A stretch of DNA of 32,425 bases from Chrysochromulina tobinii (lineage: Eukaryota > Haptophyta > Prymnesiales > Chrysochromulinaceae). Shown here piece by piece: positions 7,942 to 16,300 of this stretch. The notes beneath the pieces are model-generated. The model did not search any database. It was not told where the DNA came from and was given only the letters and a program-made list of their open reading frames with translations. The stretch lies in contig JWZX01003063.1 in assembly GCA_001275005.1 (NCBI GenBank), positions 1 through 32,425 on the forward strand, read 5' to 3'. How positions within the stretch are numbered: position 1 is the stretch's first letter; every line of letters starts with the position of its first letter. A program made the position numbers and the translations under genes.

Positions 7942-9735
7942 ATGCCTCCGCCCCCGCCCCCGCCGCCACCGCCCCCTCCTCCTCCACCACCTCCGCCGCC
8001 ACCGCCACCGCCGCCTCCTCCGCCACCGCCGCCACCACCGGACGAGCCGGCACCTTCCTCTTCCGCGATTCCCGGACCAGCACCCTTCAACTTCAAAACA
8101 AAGAAGAGCTTCGGGTTCAAACTCGGCGGCGGCAGTGCACGCCCCAAAGCCACCCCCGCCGGCATCTTCTCCCAGGACTCCGGGCGTGAGAGTCCAGAGC
8201 CGGAAGTGGAATCCTCTTCGACTGCGCAGCAGCGGGCACCCGCGTTGCCTCGAGCAGCACTATCGGCAGCGAGCTCATCTGGATCAGTGCCGTACATGCC
8301 GCCACCGAGCGGCCTTGCTGCGGCTCAGGCAGTTGCCCAACGGCTCTCACAGAATTTCGCAGAGCGGCCGACCGCTGGTGCTGTGCAGCCGTCAGAACCG
8401 GTGCCATTGGCGGAGCCCGAGCCGGCTGAGGGCGACGGAGAGAGCCTCTGCGATGCTGCGGTCCCGATGGAGGTGTCACGAAACGGCTACACGTTTTGCA
8501 AGAAGTACAATCGTGCCCATCACGTGCGCATCCCTGACACGCAAGGCCTCCAGTCGATTGATCGGTACGAGAATCTCGGACTGGTGGGCCGAGGCGCCTT
8601 CAACAAGATCTACAAGGCACGCCACCGCGAGACGGGCGAGGTGGTGGCCCTCAAGGCGATGCAGCTCGCGGCGCTCGAGCAATCGGGGCACGTGCAGGGT
8701 GACGAAGGCGTGGCGCTCGAGATGATGCGGGAGATGTCCATCTTGCTCTCCATACGCCATCCCAACATTGTCACAGTGCACGAGGTCGTCATGGATCCCA
8801 CCCAAATGTTCCTCGTCATGGAGCTCGTCGATTTCGATCTTGGCTTGCTCCTCGAGCACATGAAGCAACCTTTTAGTGAGGCGCAGGTCAAATGCCTCGC
8901 CATGCAGCTGCTTTCGGCGCTCTCTGCCGTCCACGAGTGCTTCGTCTTACACAGGTGCGCGCCGCCCGATTCTTTCGCCCGACCGTCATGCACGCTGCTC
9001 ACACGTGCTTGGTGCGCTGCTGGTCCCAGGGATCTGAAGCCAACTAACCTGCTACTGGACAAGAATGGTGTCCTCAAGCTCTGCGACTTCGGCCTGGCGC
9101 GGCGGTGCTCTGGCTTCGGCAAAGCCTGCACGCCGAACGTCACCTCCCTGTGGTATCGAGCGCCCGAGATCCTGCTCGGCGAGACGGTCTACGGCTCGGC
9201 CGTCGACATGTGGTCATTTGGCTGCATCTTTGCCGAGTGGCTCCAGCTAGGCGAGCCTCTCGTCCAAGGTACCGGTGAGATCGACCAGATCAACTCTATC
9301 TTCAAATTGGTAGGCACGCCGTCGGAGTACTCGTGGCCCAAGTTCCCGAGCTTACGCGCAGTGCAGGCAGCGCTCCTCCCTTTCGTCGACTGCCACACGA
9401 TCTCGCTCGGCCCAGATGGCTCGCTGGTCAAGCTTCCGAAGAGCTCGCTGCGTAAAAAGTTTCCCGCCGAGGGGTTCACACCAGATGCAGCTAGCCCCGC
9501 ACAGCAGCAGCAGCAGCCGCAGCCGCAGCCGCAGCAGCCGCAGCCGCAGCAGCAGCCGCGCAGGACAGCGCTCTCGGACTGCGGTTTCGAGCTGCTCAGC
9601 TCGGCGTTAACTTGCGATCCTGAGCAGCGCGTCACCGCTGGAGCGGCGTTGGAGCATGCGTGGTTCAAGGAGGAGCCGTTGCCAGTGCCCTTGTCGCGCT
9701 CCGAGATCCGGGCAAATGCGCCGCAATCGCGATGA
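7942..9735 (+). CDS. CDK10/CDK11-type cyclin-dependent kinase
   Basis: The open frame spans 597 codons, 572 residues after removal of an inferred intron at 8955-9029. The N-terminus has 32 consecutive prolines and then a disordered stretch to about 205. The kinase domain follows: glycine loop GRGAFNKIYK (216-225), catalytic lysine K238, a PITSLRE-equivalent helix GVALEMMREM (256-265), HRD split by the intron, DFG at 382-384 (unspliced numbering) and a T-loop ending VTSLWYRAPE. EIDQINSIFKLVGTPSE and the tail (FxLLxxxLTxxPxxR, HxWFKExPLP) match CDK11 and CDK10 best. Members act in transcription and pre-mRNA splicing. A Gln/Pro-rich insert (QP repeats, 9502-9558) interrupts the C-lobe. Coding-like sequence continues in another frame after the stop, so the 3' end is uncertain. 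Confidence 0.85.
   Translation: MPPPPPPPPPPPPPPPPPPPPPPPPPPPPPPPPDEPAPSSSAIPGPAPFNFKTKKSFGFKLGGGSARPKATPAGIFSQDSGRESPEPEVESSSTAQQRAPALPRAALSAASSSGSVPYMPPPSGLAAAQAVAQRLSQNFAERPTAGAVQPSEPVPLAEPEPAEGDGESLCDAAVPMEVSRNGYTFCKKYNRAHHVRIPDTQGLQSIDRYENLGLVGRGAFNKIYKARHRETGEVVALKAMQLAALEQSGHVQGDEGVALEMMREMSILLSIRHPNIVTVHEVVMDPTQMFLVMELVDFDLGLLLEHMKQPFSEAQVKCLAMQLLSALSAVHECFVLHRCAPPDSFARPSCTLLTRAWCAAGPRDLKPTNLLLDKNGVLKLCDFGLARRCSGFGKACTPNVTSLWYRAPEILLGETVYGSAVDMWSFGCIFAEWLQLGEPLVQGTGEIDQINSIFKLVGTPSEYSWPKFPSLRAVQAALLPFVDCHTISLGPDGSLVKLPKSSLRKKFPAEGFTPDAASPAQQQQQPQPQPQQPQPQQQPRRTALSDCGFELLSSALTCDPEQRVTAGAALEHAWFKEEPLPVPLSRSEIRANAPQSR
7945..8040 (+). repeat. Polyproline-encoding CCN repeat
   Basis: Thirty-two consecutive CCN codons using mixed third bases encode 32 prolines directly after the initiator Met of the CDK gene. 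Mixed synonymous codons argue against recent pure triplet expansion. Confidence 0.9.
8955..9029 (+). other. Inferred 75-nt stopless intron in the CDK gene
   Basis: The donor ACAG|GTGCGC and the acceptor GTCCCAG|GGATCTG bound 75 nt, a multiple of three without a stop codon. Splicing rebuilds the R codon of the catalytic H-R-D-L-K-P-T-N motif exactly. Unspliced, 25 residues would separate R from D. Support is strong because the flanking kinase motif becomes perfect. Confidence 0.9.
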
Positions 9736-10521
9736 TGCCATCAGCTCAGGTGCCCACCATCATGCGCTCGCGCAGCAGCGCGCGCAGGTGGCGAGCAAGG
9801 TCGCTGCGGGGCACGCGGCAGCAATCGCCGCGACCATCAAGGAAAGGATGGGGCTGCTGCACAGTTGACTCAGCGTTGGAGGCTGGCGCAGCTCAGAGTG
9901 AAGTGCAAGGGAAAGCTGCACCGACGCACCGTGCACGGGGCTACGCGAACTACGAGCGCGGGCCTGAGGGGCTACGAGCGCGGGCCGGCGCGGCGGGAGC
10001 GTGCCGGGTGCCGCGCGCCAGCCCGCAGCCGGGGCTCGTGAATTTATTTTCGGCCTTTCGGGTCCGCCGCGCGGCCGTATCATTATTTTAGAGGCTGTGT
10101 TCCCGAAGACCGCTATGTAAGCTGGCAAGGGACACACACATTAAGGGAACGGGATGCTGAAGCACTTGCACGCCCCATACATCAATTACACTTAACATCC
10201 ACCTTGAGGTAGGAATGGTGCTGCGGCGCTCCCGCACGCCGCAGCTCGATGTGGGGCCTCCCGACTAGAAGGGTGTGTGGCCGTTCGACGTGAGGCCGCA
10301 CATCGAACGTCGCACGCAGCCGGCAGCCGCCAACCCCAATCGCCGAGGAAAGAGCACTCAGCTGCGTCGTGCCGTTGTACTGCGAGTAATGCGTGCTACG
10401 TGACGACGGTTGAGCTCCGCGTGGGCGTCTGGGCCCACGGCACGCAGCAGAGGACTCCTCCCTGTGGTCTCAGGTGTAGCCAACATCGTGACTACGCCAC
10501 GTGCGCAGGCAGCTGGATCGA
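9736..10521. other. Convergent intergenic region, CDK and VPS26 3' ends
   Basis: The first 130 bp stay open in the +1 frame relative to the CDK (to 9868) and may belong to that gene. The rest shows no recognisable gene. A 9-bp-arm hairpin sits at 10220-10245 (gctgcggcg, 8-nt loop, cgccgcagc). Both flanking transcripts must end here. Confidence 0.45.
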
Positions 10522-11424
10522 TCACTTACGATAGAGCGTGATCTCCTGCTGCTTGAAGTACCTCCTGTCCTCCTCGTCGATGAGCACCAGGTTCAAGAAG
10601 TACTTGACCGAGAACTTGTTGTTGACATTTCGGAAGGTGGGCGTGAGCGTGTCGAAGCCGCCCAGGAAGAGCCGGATAGGGATAGACTCGCCTCGCACGG
10701 GTGCACCGTCCATGATCTCGAATTTAGCGACAGTCTCGCTTTCGTTGTATGTGTTCGCGCCAGTGCCCGTGGACTCGCGCTTGATGATAGCAATCTCCAT
10801 GTGCTTGATCTTTATCCTCACCAAGAGGAAGAAGATCTTGCCCAGCACTGCATCCTTGAGATGGTATTTGGACCTATTGTACTCAAACTCGATGTGCAGG
10901 CAGTCCTCGATGCCGACCTCCATCTTGATCGAGTTGTTCGTCTCGGGTTCCTCGGGAAGGGAGACGAACACACGGATGGTCTCCTCATGTGTGATTTTCC
11001 CGCTATACTGCCGATTGACCGTGACACGCACAAAGTATCGGAGCCGCACGTTGATGCCATCGTAGGACTCGTAATTTTTCTCCGCTTGGTTGAACTCGAA
11101 TGGGTAGGCTTTCGAGCCTGACAACTCGCCAGGCGGCTCGAGCTCGCGCACGAGCGACGTGAACTCGTACGTGTTGCTCCGATCCTGCAGCATCTCGATC
11201 ATGCCGATCAGCTCGACCTTGACACCCGTGTGCTCGAGCTTCCGGCTGCCTTGCACCTCCACTTCCACCATGCCGGTGATGTTATCCGTGGCGCTGAAGA
11301 GGTACTGCTCCTCGTCTCTGCCATCTGACTGCCGCACGCTGACTGTCTGCCGTGTGTCTGCGTCACTGAACTTTACAACCAAGCGCGCCGCGCTGCCAAG
11401 CACGCTGGAGAGCATACTGGCCAT
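10522..11424 (-). CDS. VPS26: VPS26 retromer subunit
   Basis: A 300-residue protein from the ATG at 11424. It is nearly collinear with animal and plant VPS26: NNSIKMEVGIEDCLHIEFEY, SKYHLKD, GKIFFLLVRIKIKHMEI, AKFEIMDGAPVRGESIPIRL and VDEEDRRYFKQQE-type blocks are all recognisable. VPS26 is the arrestin-fold subunit of retromer, which with VPS35 and VPS29 retrieves cargo from endosomes to the Golgi or plasma membrane. The open frame extends upstream to 11529 with 35 Arg-rich residues that do not match the family. The Met at 11424 places the hydrophobic first strand as in homologues, and a possible intron acceptor (gtgcag) precedes it. The protein ends soon after the arrestin core and lacks the variable C-terminal tail of animal VPS26. 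Confidence 0.95.
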   Translation of the reverse strand: MASMLSSVLGSAARLVVKFSDADTRQTVSVRQSDGRDEEQYLFSATDNITGMVEVEVQGSRKLEHTGVKVELIGMIEMLQDRSNTYEFTSLVRELEPPGELSGSKAYPFEFNQAEKNYESYDGINVRLRYFVRVTVNRQYSGKITHEETIRVFVSLPEEPETNNSIKMEVGIEDCLHIEFEYNRSKYHLKDAVLGKIFFLLVRIKIKHMEIAIIKRESTGTGANTYNESETVAKFEIMDGAPVRGESIPIRLFLGGFDTLTPTFRNVNNKFSVKYFLNLVLIDEEDRRYFKQQEITLYRK

Positions 11425-11665
11425 CTGCACGCGTGCCCCAGGCAGTGCCCCTTCGCGCCGCCGCCTGCGCGACAGGCGCAATCGATGCGCAAAGTGCCTT
11501 CGGAAAGCCCGTGAGAACAGCACGTTCATTCACAACACACCAACACGCACAGACCACGTTCACACCCATTCGCTGAAGAAGTGTGAACGTCACTCATCAA
11601 GGGGCCAGGCTCCTACTTGGCTCTTTTTAATGTATAAGCCGAACGCTAAACAATTTCGATGTGGT

Positions 11666-11737
11666 CTTCACAGCCAATGTTTAGAATTCGACACCCAAGA
11701 CACCGGACCTTCACAGCCAATGTTTAGAATTCGACAC
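11666..11737. repeat. Direct repeat of 29 bp in a divergent promoter
   Basis: The 29-bp unit cttcacagccaatgtttaga... occurs perfectly at 11666-11694 and 11709-11737, a 43-bp period with a 14-bp spacer. It lies between the starts of VPS26 (-) and the 11806 gene (+). It contains a CCAAT pentamer, so a duplicated promoter element is plausible. Confidence 0.8.
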
Positions 11738-11805
11738 TTCACACATGGCCAACTCGACGAGCTAACAAACTTGCACACGCACCGCCCTCTTGTACAGCAT
11801 CGCGG

Positions 11806-13338
11806 ATGAAAGCCACGCGTGGCCACGGCCACATAAACCCGCACCTTCCAACGACGGCCTTTTCGGGCTACTGGGATGACGCCACGAGCCGTCCGAATCT
11901 CAAGCCGCCAATGTCACCGGATACGGTCCTGACCAACTTTGCAAGGCAACCGCCCGAGGAGCAGCTGAAGCCCGCGGAGCGGAGGACGCCTGAACCAAAC
12001 CTCCCGGCCGTCATCGCATCTCTAGCCATAAAGTATGACTTGTCGGACCACGAGATCTGCAAGCTTGCAGCAGAACTCGGCGGTGTTCGCACGCATGTGG
12101 ATGAGGCGTACAAGCTCCTCGAGATTAATCCTCCAGCGCCCCAAACGGTTCAGTCACCCGCCGCTCCGAAGACGCCCGAATCCCGCGGGCCTGCTCCTGG
12201 GGCCGGGTCGTCGCCAGCGTCTTCGCCCCAGCCTGATCAGAAGTTCGCAGACGATGACGACCCGTTCGAGGTCGTCATGGAGAAGCGCCATGTGGTGGTC
12301 AAGGCGATGCGTTGGCTGGCCGAGGCGCTCACGGAGCTGAGCTTCGTGCTTCCCAAGCCCACCCGACTTCCTGAAGCGTTGGGCGCTGTCGACGAGGCCC
12401 TTGCACTCGTGCGTGCGACAGGCGATCGCGCGACGGAGCAGCAGATGGTGATTCACCACAGCGACCTCAACAACGCGCTCGCCGAGCACAAGCGCTCGAT
12501 GGAGCAGCAGATGCTCATACGACCAACGCGGCAGAAGCTCCACATCGCCGAGGTCGCCAAGGTCGAGGCGGCCATCAAGGCGGCCCGTGGTGTGCTCGCT
12601 GATGCGATCAAGGCGCTCGGGACGGCGGAGGAGGTCCAAGCGCTCCGACGCATGGGTATTGGGCGACGTGAGCCATCGACCGAGCAGCGCCCGCGCTTGC
12701 GGCGCCGGGTCACATGGAGTGCTAAGGTGCAAACTGACGAACCCGCGACGCCGAACGATACCGCCGCGATCACTCACTCGCCGTGGGGCGAAGCATCCCC
12801 CTCGTCATGCTTACGCTCGCCGACTGTTCTGTCGGATCCATCCGGGCCGCGGCGACAGGGCACCTTCACAGCACCTTTGCCGGGGGCTGCTCTGCCCTTG
12901 CCCGAAGTTGAGCGCCATGGCGAGCCCCCCCGACCGCCCGCCATGCTCAAACGCCAGAGCACCTTGGATCAGTTGGCTGCCATGGCTGGGAGCATCAAGA
13001 ACTTATTCTGGCACGAGAGAGACTTGGCCAAAGAGACACCGGCCTCACCTCGCCCCACCCGCCTCACCTCGCCGCCCCCGCCGCCCCCAACGCAGCTGCG
13101 GCATCCGACCAGCGCCGAGTCTGGGCAGTTCCGCCAGAAGCGCGAGGCGCAGGAGCCGACCATGCAGCAACTGCTCCGCCATAAGCGCGAGGCGCAGGAG
13201 CGAGCACTCGCCAACCACATGCCCACGGGCCCACGGACTACGCGCGAAGGCGCGAAAACCCCTGTAGGCATCACCACGCCATGGACTACGCGCGAAGAAG
13301 TTCCACGCGCGAAGAAAGCCCTCGCTTGGGATGCGTGA
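11806..13338 (+). CDS. Unrecognised protein with helical middle and RVTW motif
   Basis: A 510-residue protein from the ATG at 11806; I do not recognise the family. Residues 66-108 form a compact predicted helical segment. Residues 155-285 are mostly helical with heptad-like spacing and could be a coiled coil. R-R-R-V-T-W at about 299-304 fits the RVxF-class docking motif of protein phosphatase 1. The C-terminal third is Pro/Ser/Thr-rich and disordered, with short tandem repeats near the end (KREAQE twice, TTREGAKTP/TTREEV). Long frame, codon-like composition and a CCAAT-containing upstream region support a real gene. Introns could be hidden. No enzymatic motif is visible. Confidence 0.6.
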   Translation: MKATRGHGHINPHLPTTAFSGYWDDATSRPNLKPPMSPDTVLTNFARQPPEEQLKPAERRTPEPNLPAVIASLAIKYDLSDHEICKLAAELGGVRTHVDEAYKLLEINPPAPQTVQSPAAPKTPESRGPAPGAGSSPASSPQPDQKFADDDDPFEVVMEKRHVVVKAMRWLAEALTELSFVLPKPTRLPEALGAVDEALALVRATGDRATEQQMVIHHSDLNNALAEHKRSMEQQMLIRPTRQKLHIAEVAKVEAAIKAARGVLADAIKALGTAEEVQALRRMGIGRREPSTEQRPRLRRRVTWSAKVQTDEPATPNDTAAITHSPWGEASPSSCLRSPTVLSDPSGPRRQGTFTAPLPGAALPLPEVERHGEPPRPPAMLKRQSTLDQLAAMAGSIKNLFWHERDLAKETPASPRPTRLTSPPPPPPTQLRHPTSAESGQFRQKREAQEPTMQQLLRHKREAQERALANHMPTGPRTTREGAKTPVGITTPWTTREEVPRAKKALAWDA

Positions 13339-13728
13339 AGCGCCGAAGTATTCCGGTTTTTCGACATCTTTTGCGATGCGCAGGGACCAAAACGCCCCAG
13401 ACCGGGCGACCGGGGCCTCGCCGCCCAGAACGTGTGTGCAGTGTGCGGGTCGGATTCGGTTTCGGACGCTCTTTATTAGCGTTCCACGCGCGGCCAGCAG
13501 TCCAAAAAGAATGCTGCAATTGGAGTGCTGAGTCTGAGAGTTTTGGCGCGGGTAGAGGAGAACTGGGGAGAATGTTAAGGAGAAATATCAAAGAGGAAGT
13601 ACATGTCAATTTCTTGGTATAATGTGATTTCTTTGACATGTTTTAAATCAAGTTTTGTGCTCGCTTTTGGAAAAACTCTGTCACGATATCTTCAGCGCGT
13701 CAGCGCGTCAGAGCAGGTCGGGCTACAC
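13339..13728. promoter_or_regulatory. Intergenic region and A/T-rich upstream region of the CHAT gene
   Basis: The segment includes the 3' flank of the preceding gene. About 13560-13690 is markedly A/T-rich with a TATA-like tggtataatg near 13614-13623, then a small tandem (cagcgcgt twice, 13693-13708). I read it as promoter and 5' UTR of the CHAT gene, although the frame stays open from an ATG at 13603. Confidence 0.4.
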
Positions 13729-16080
13729 ATGAACGCCCTTCGCCGCAGCGTTCGTGATCGAGAGTTCCAGATCGTCAAAGACCCGGCAGATTGGACAGTT
13801 GGCACCCATCTTGAGGCGTATGACGTGCGCCAACTTTGGTGCGAAGCCGTCGTGCTCGCCGAAAGTGGCGAGGGTGACTCTCGGAAGCTCTATGTGCACT
13901 ACGTTGGGTGGTCCGCGCGCTGGGATGAGTGGCTATTCGTGCACGGTGGTCAGTTGCGGCCACTTTCCGGCCCAATACGTTGTCTACCGCCCGTTGCCCG
14001 ACGACGTGCACGGCCACCACCTTCCTGCCCAAGCGTGAGACTCATTCATCGGGATCCGCAGAGCCTCGAATCTGATTCACCTCGTCAAGTGCACCTAAGC
14101 ATCGGTGTCATCTCTGGGCGTGTTCGCACCCCGACGTCATCGGGAAATTATTGCTTTTGCGATAAGGCTGACACGCGCGATCCGCAGGCCGAGCACGGTC
14201 GACCACCGATACAAGCAGAGCTCACCTCATGCCCGACACAGCCTGACGGCTACGATTGCTGTGGGACCTGGGGATGCATCCTTGAGGATCGGCACACCGG
14301 TCTTCACATCATTCCGGCATGCACGGCAAGACGCCGCCGAAGCGCTTCCGACGCCGGCCTCCCAATGCACGCCCCACGCTCGCGCCGGCCGCGAACTGAG
14401 TCGGCTGCAAACGCCTCAAGCGCTCAATCGGCCGCGTTGCTTGCGCCCGATGCAAGCGCGAGCATAACGGGGGGCGCGCTGTTTGTGCCAGCCCTCCGCC
14501 CGTCTCACATTGGACCCGAGGTGAGCGAGTCATTCTCTAGGGTGCTCACGCATCGGCCAGTGCATGCGCTCTCGATGCCCGCAGCCGGCACTACGACTGC
14601 AGTTGAGGTCGGGATAGCGGCAGTCCCGTCATCGACTGTGATCCCAACTCCAGTGCACCCTACGGGCTTATCTGGCACGATGTCCGGCCCGACCAGAGCG
14701 CCCTGGCTGCACGGCAGTGCCGGTGGACAAGCCTCGCCGTACGACGCATGTTCTGTGCTTGCGGCGCCCGTTGAAGGCGACCTGCCGTACGACAGCGTCA
14801 TGAGCGCGCTTGGCTTGCGGATGCGCGCGCCCCCGGCGGCAGCGGCCCACATGGGTCGGCTGTGCGCCAAGATGCGACTCTCGCACCCTTTGCGCGAGCC
14901 GCTGCTGACTGACGAGGGCGGCGTCGACGCTCCGTCGGGCTGCACAAGCGAAGAGGACGCTGGTGGCGAGGACCTCGAAGACGGCGACGGTGACCATTCC
15001 GAGCAATCGACGAGCGTCGACGGACGCGCAGCTCACGACGAGGACGAGGCGTCGCCTAGGCTCGGAGGGCCGCCCGCACTGCCGCCTCTCATCCTGCAGC
15101 CATCCAGCCGGGGCTCGAGTCCGCTCTTCTCGCGCTGTGATTCGCACTGCTCGAACTGTTCGCATCGCTCCTCTCGCTCGAGCCCCTCGCTCTCGTCCGT
15201 GCTCCACTCGCGCCAGCTGGTGCGGCCGCCGACGCTCAAGAGTCCAACAGTGCTGATCACGGCCTGCTCGTACGCCAACGTGGCGGGCCTAGTGCGCCCA
15301 CTGGTCGAGGTGCCTGCTGAGGCGCGCGCGATCCAGGACGCCTTCCCCTCCCACGCGACCACGCGCCTCGACGATCCGAGCGTAGATGCGCTCGCGGCGG
15401 CGCTGCCCGGACATAACACGTGGTTTTTCCTCGGCCACGGCGACGCGATGGTGCGCGGAGAGAGGATGCCACTCTTCGTGGGCGACAATGGGCGCTGCGC
15501 CAACGGGCTACAGGCCATCTCACACGAGGCGCTTGTCTCGACGCTAGCCGCGGCGCTCCCCTCGCGCTCCAATGCGCACCTGAGGCTCGTCGTGCTCAAC
15601 GGATGCAAGACATTGCCGCTCGCGGACGCCATCCTGCGCCGGTGCACCTCCGTGCAGCACGTTGTCTGCTGGCAGTCGTCGAGTCACTCGGGCGCGGCGG
15701 CCGTCTTTGGTAGCGCCCTCGCGCGCGGCCTAGCTGAGAGCGGGGCGCGGCCCCGCGGCGTGCGCCGGGCCTTCGAAGGGGCCAAGGCGGCCGTCCTGCG
15801 CCAGCTCGAACCCGGGCGGCTCAAGGGAGGCGCGCCCGTCGGCCTACCCAAGTACGTGCTCGAGGACCCCGAGGATCTCGTCAAGGTGCACGCACGCTGC
15901 CCGTGCTCGCCCCGCTGCGGCCACGGCTTCGTGTGCCCGCTGGTTGGCCGCCTCATCACGCCTGGCAGGGCCACGCACCGACAGCTGCCCCCGATGGCCG
16001 CTGGTCTGCCCTGCTTCCTCTCACGAGAGGTAGATTCCGAAGGCATGGCTGCAGCTGAGCGAGGGAACGGTTCGAGGTAG
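13729..16080 (+). CDS. Chromo-barrel/Tudor-knot protein with C-terminal CHAT protease
   Basis: A 783-residue protein from the ATG at 13729. The open frame reaches 13603, but those 42 extra residues come from A/T-rich promoter-like DNA. Positions here count from 13729. Residues 22-79 form a chromo-barrel/Tudor-knot-like module: VGTHLEAYD, LWCEAVV, LYVHYVGW, RWDEWL and QLRPL follow the standard strand pattern. Residues 141-197 contain a Cys/His cluster (CFC, CPTQPDGYDCCGTWGC, HTGLH) that may bind zinc. A long acidic and Ser-rich linker follows. Residues 505-718 resemble a CHAT domain: catalytic His in WFFLGHGD (H570) and catalytic Cys in LVVLNGCKT (C626). CHAT domains are separase/caspase-like cysteine proteases. 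A last Cys-rich motif (CPCSPRCGHGFVC) lies at about 724-736. Target and regulation are unknown. Confidence 0.75.
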   Translation: MNALRRSVRDREFQIVKDPADWTVGTHLEAYDVRQLWCEAVVLAESGEGDSRKLYVHYVGWSARWDEWLFVHGGQLRPLSGPIRCLPPVARRRARPPPSCPSVRLIHRDPQSLESDSPRQVHLSIGVISGRVRTPTSSGNYCFCDKADTRDPQAEHGRPPIQAELTSCPTQPDGYDCCGTWGCILEDRHTGLHIIPACTARRRRSASDAGLPMHAPRSRRPRTESAANASSAQSAALLAPDASASITGGALFVPALRPSHIGPEVSESFSRVLTHRPVHALSMPAAGTTTAVEVGIAAVPSSTVIPTPVHPTGLSGTMSGPTRAPWLHGSAGGQASPYDACSVLAAPVEGDLPYDSVMSALGLRMRAPPAAAAHMGRLCAKMRLSHPLREPLLTDEGGVDAPSGCTSEEDAGGEDLEDGDGDHSEQSTSVDGRAAHDEDEASPRLGGPPALPPLILQPSSRGSSPLFSRCDSHCSNCSHRSSRSSPSLSSVLHSRQLVRPPTLKSPTVLITACSYANVAGLVRPLVEVPAEARAIQDAFPSHATTRLDDPSVDALAAALPGHNTWFFLGHGDAMVRGERMPLFVGDNGRCANGLQAISHEALVSTLAAALPSRSNAHLRLVVLNGCKTLPLADAILRRCTSVQHVVCWQSSSHSGAAAVFGSALARGLAESGARPRGVRRAFEGAKAAVLRQLEPGRLKGGAPVGLPKYVLEDPEDLVKVHARCPCSPRCGHGFVCPLVGRLITPGRATHRQLPPMAAGLPCFLSREVDSEGMAAAERGNGSR

Positions 16081-16121
16081 GTTCGAGGAACGGTGACGAC
16101 CCTGACGCGTGGTAACGCCTG

Positions 16122-16163
16122 CGCTCGGCGGTCGGCGCGCGTACACGCGCCGACCGCCGAGCG
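16122..16163. repeat. Perfect 18-bp inverted repeat
   Basis: Arms 16122-16139 (cgctcggcggtcggcgcg) and 16146-16163 are exact reverse complements around a 6-nt loop, about 40 bp after the CHAT stop. It would form a very stable hairpin in RNA from either strand. A 3'-end or transcription-stop role is possible. Confidence 0.85.
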
Positions 16164-16276
16164 ACCGTCCTGCCACACCGACCACCGTGCATGATCTGGT
16201 GCATACCGGATCCTTGCCGGTCGCGCGGCGCAAAGGCAACCCGGGCTCGGACGCGCGCGGCCCCGCCGCGGTGCGC

Positions 16277-16300
16277 GGAGTCCGTCGGACAGCGGACTCC
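16277..16300. repeat. Inverted repeat, 8-bp arms
   Basis: ggagtccg (16277-16284) and cggactcc (16293-16300) are perfect complements around an 8-nt loop in the same convergent region. Confidence 0.6.

Noticed and set aside
13603-13728. 42-residue upstream extension of the CHAT protein
   Set aside because: It comes from A/T-rich promoter-like sequence with a TATA-like element; kept only as an alternative start.
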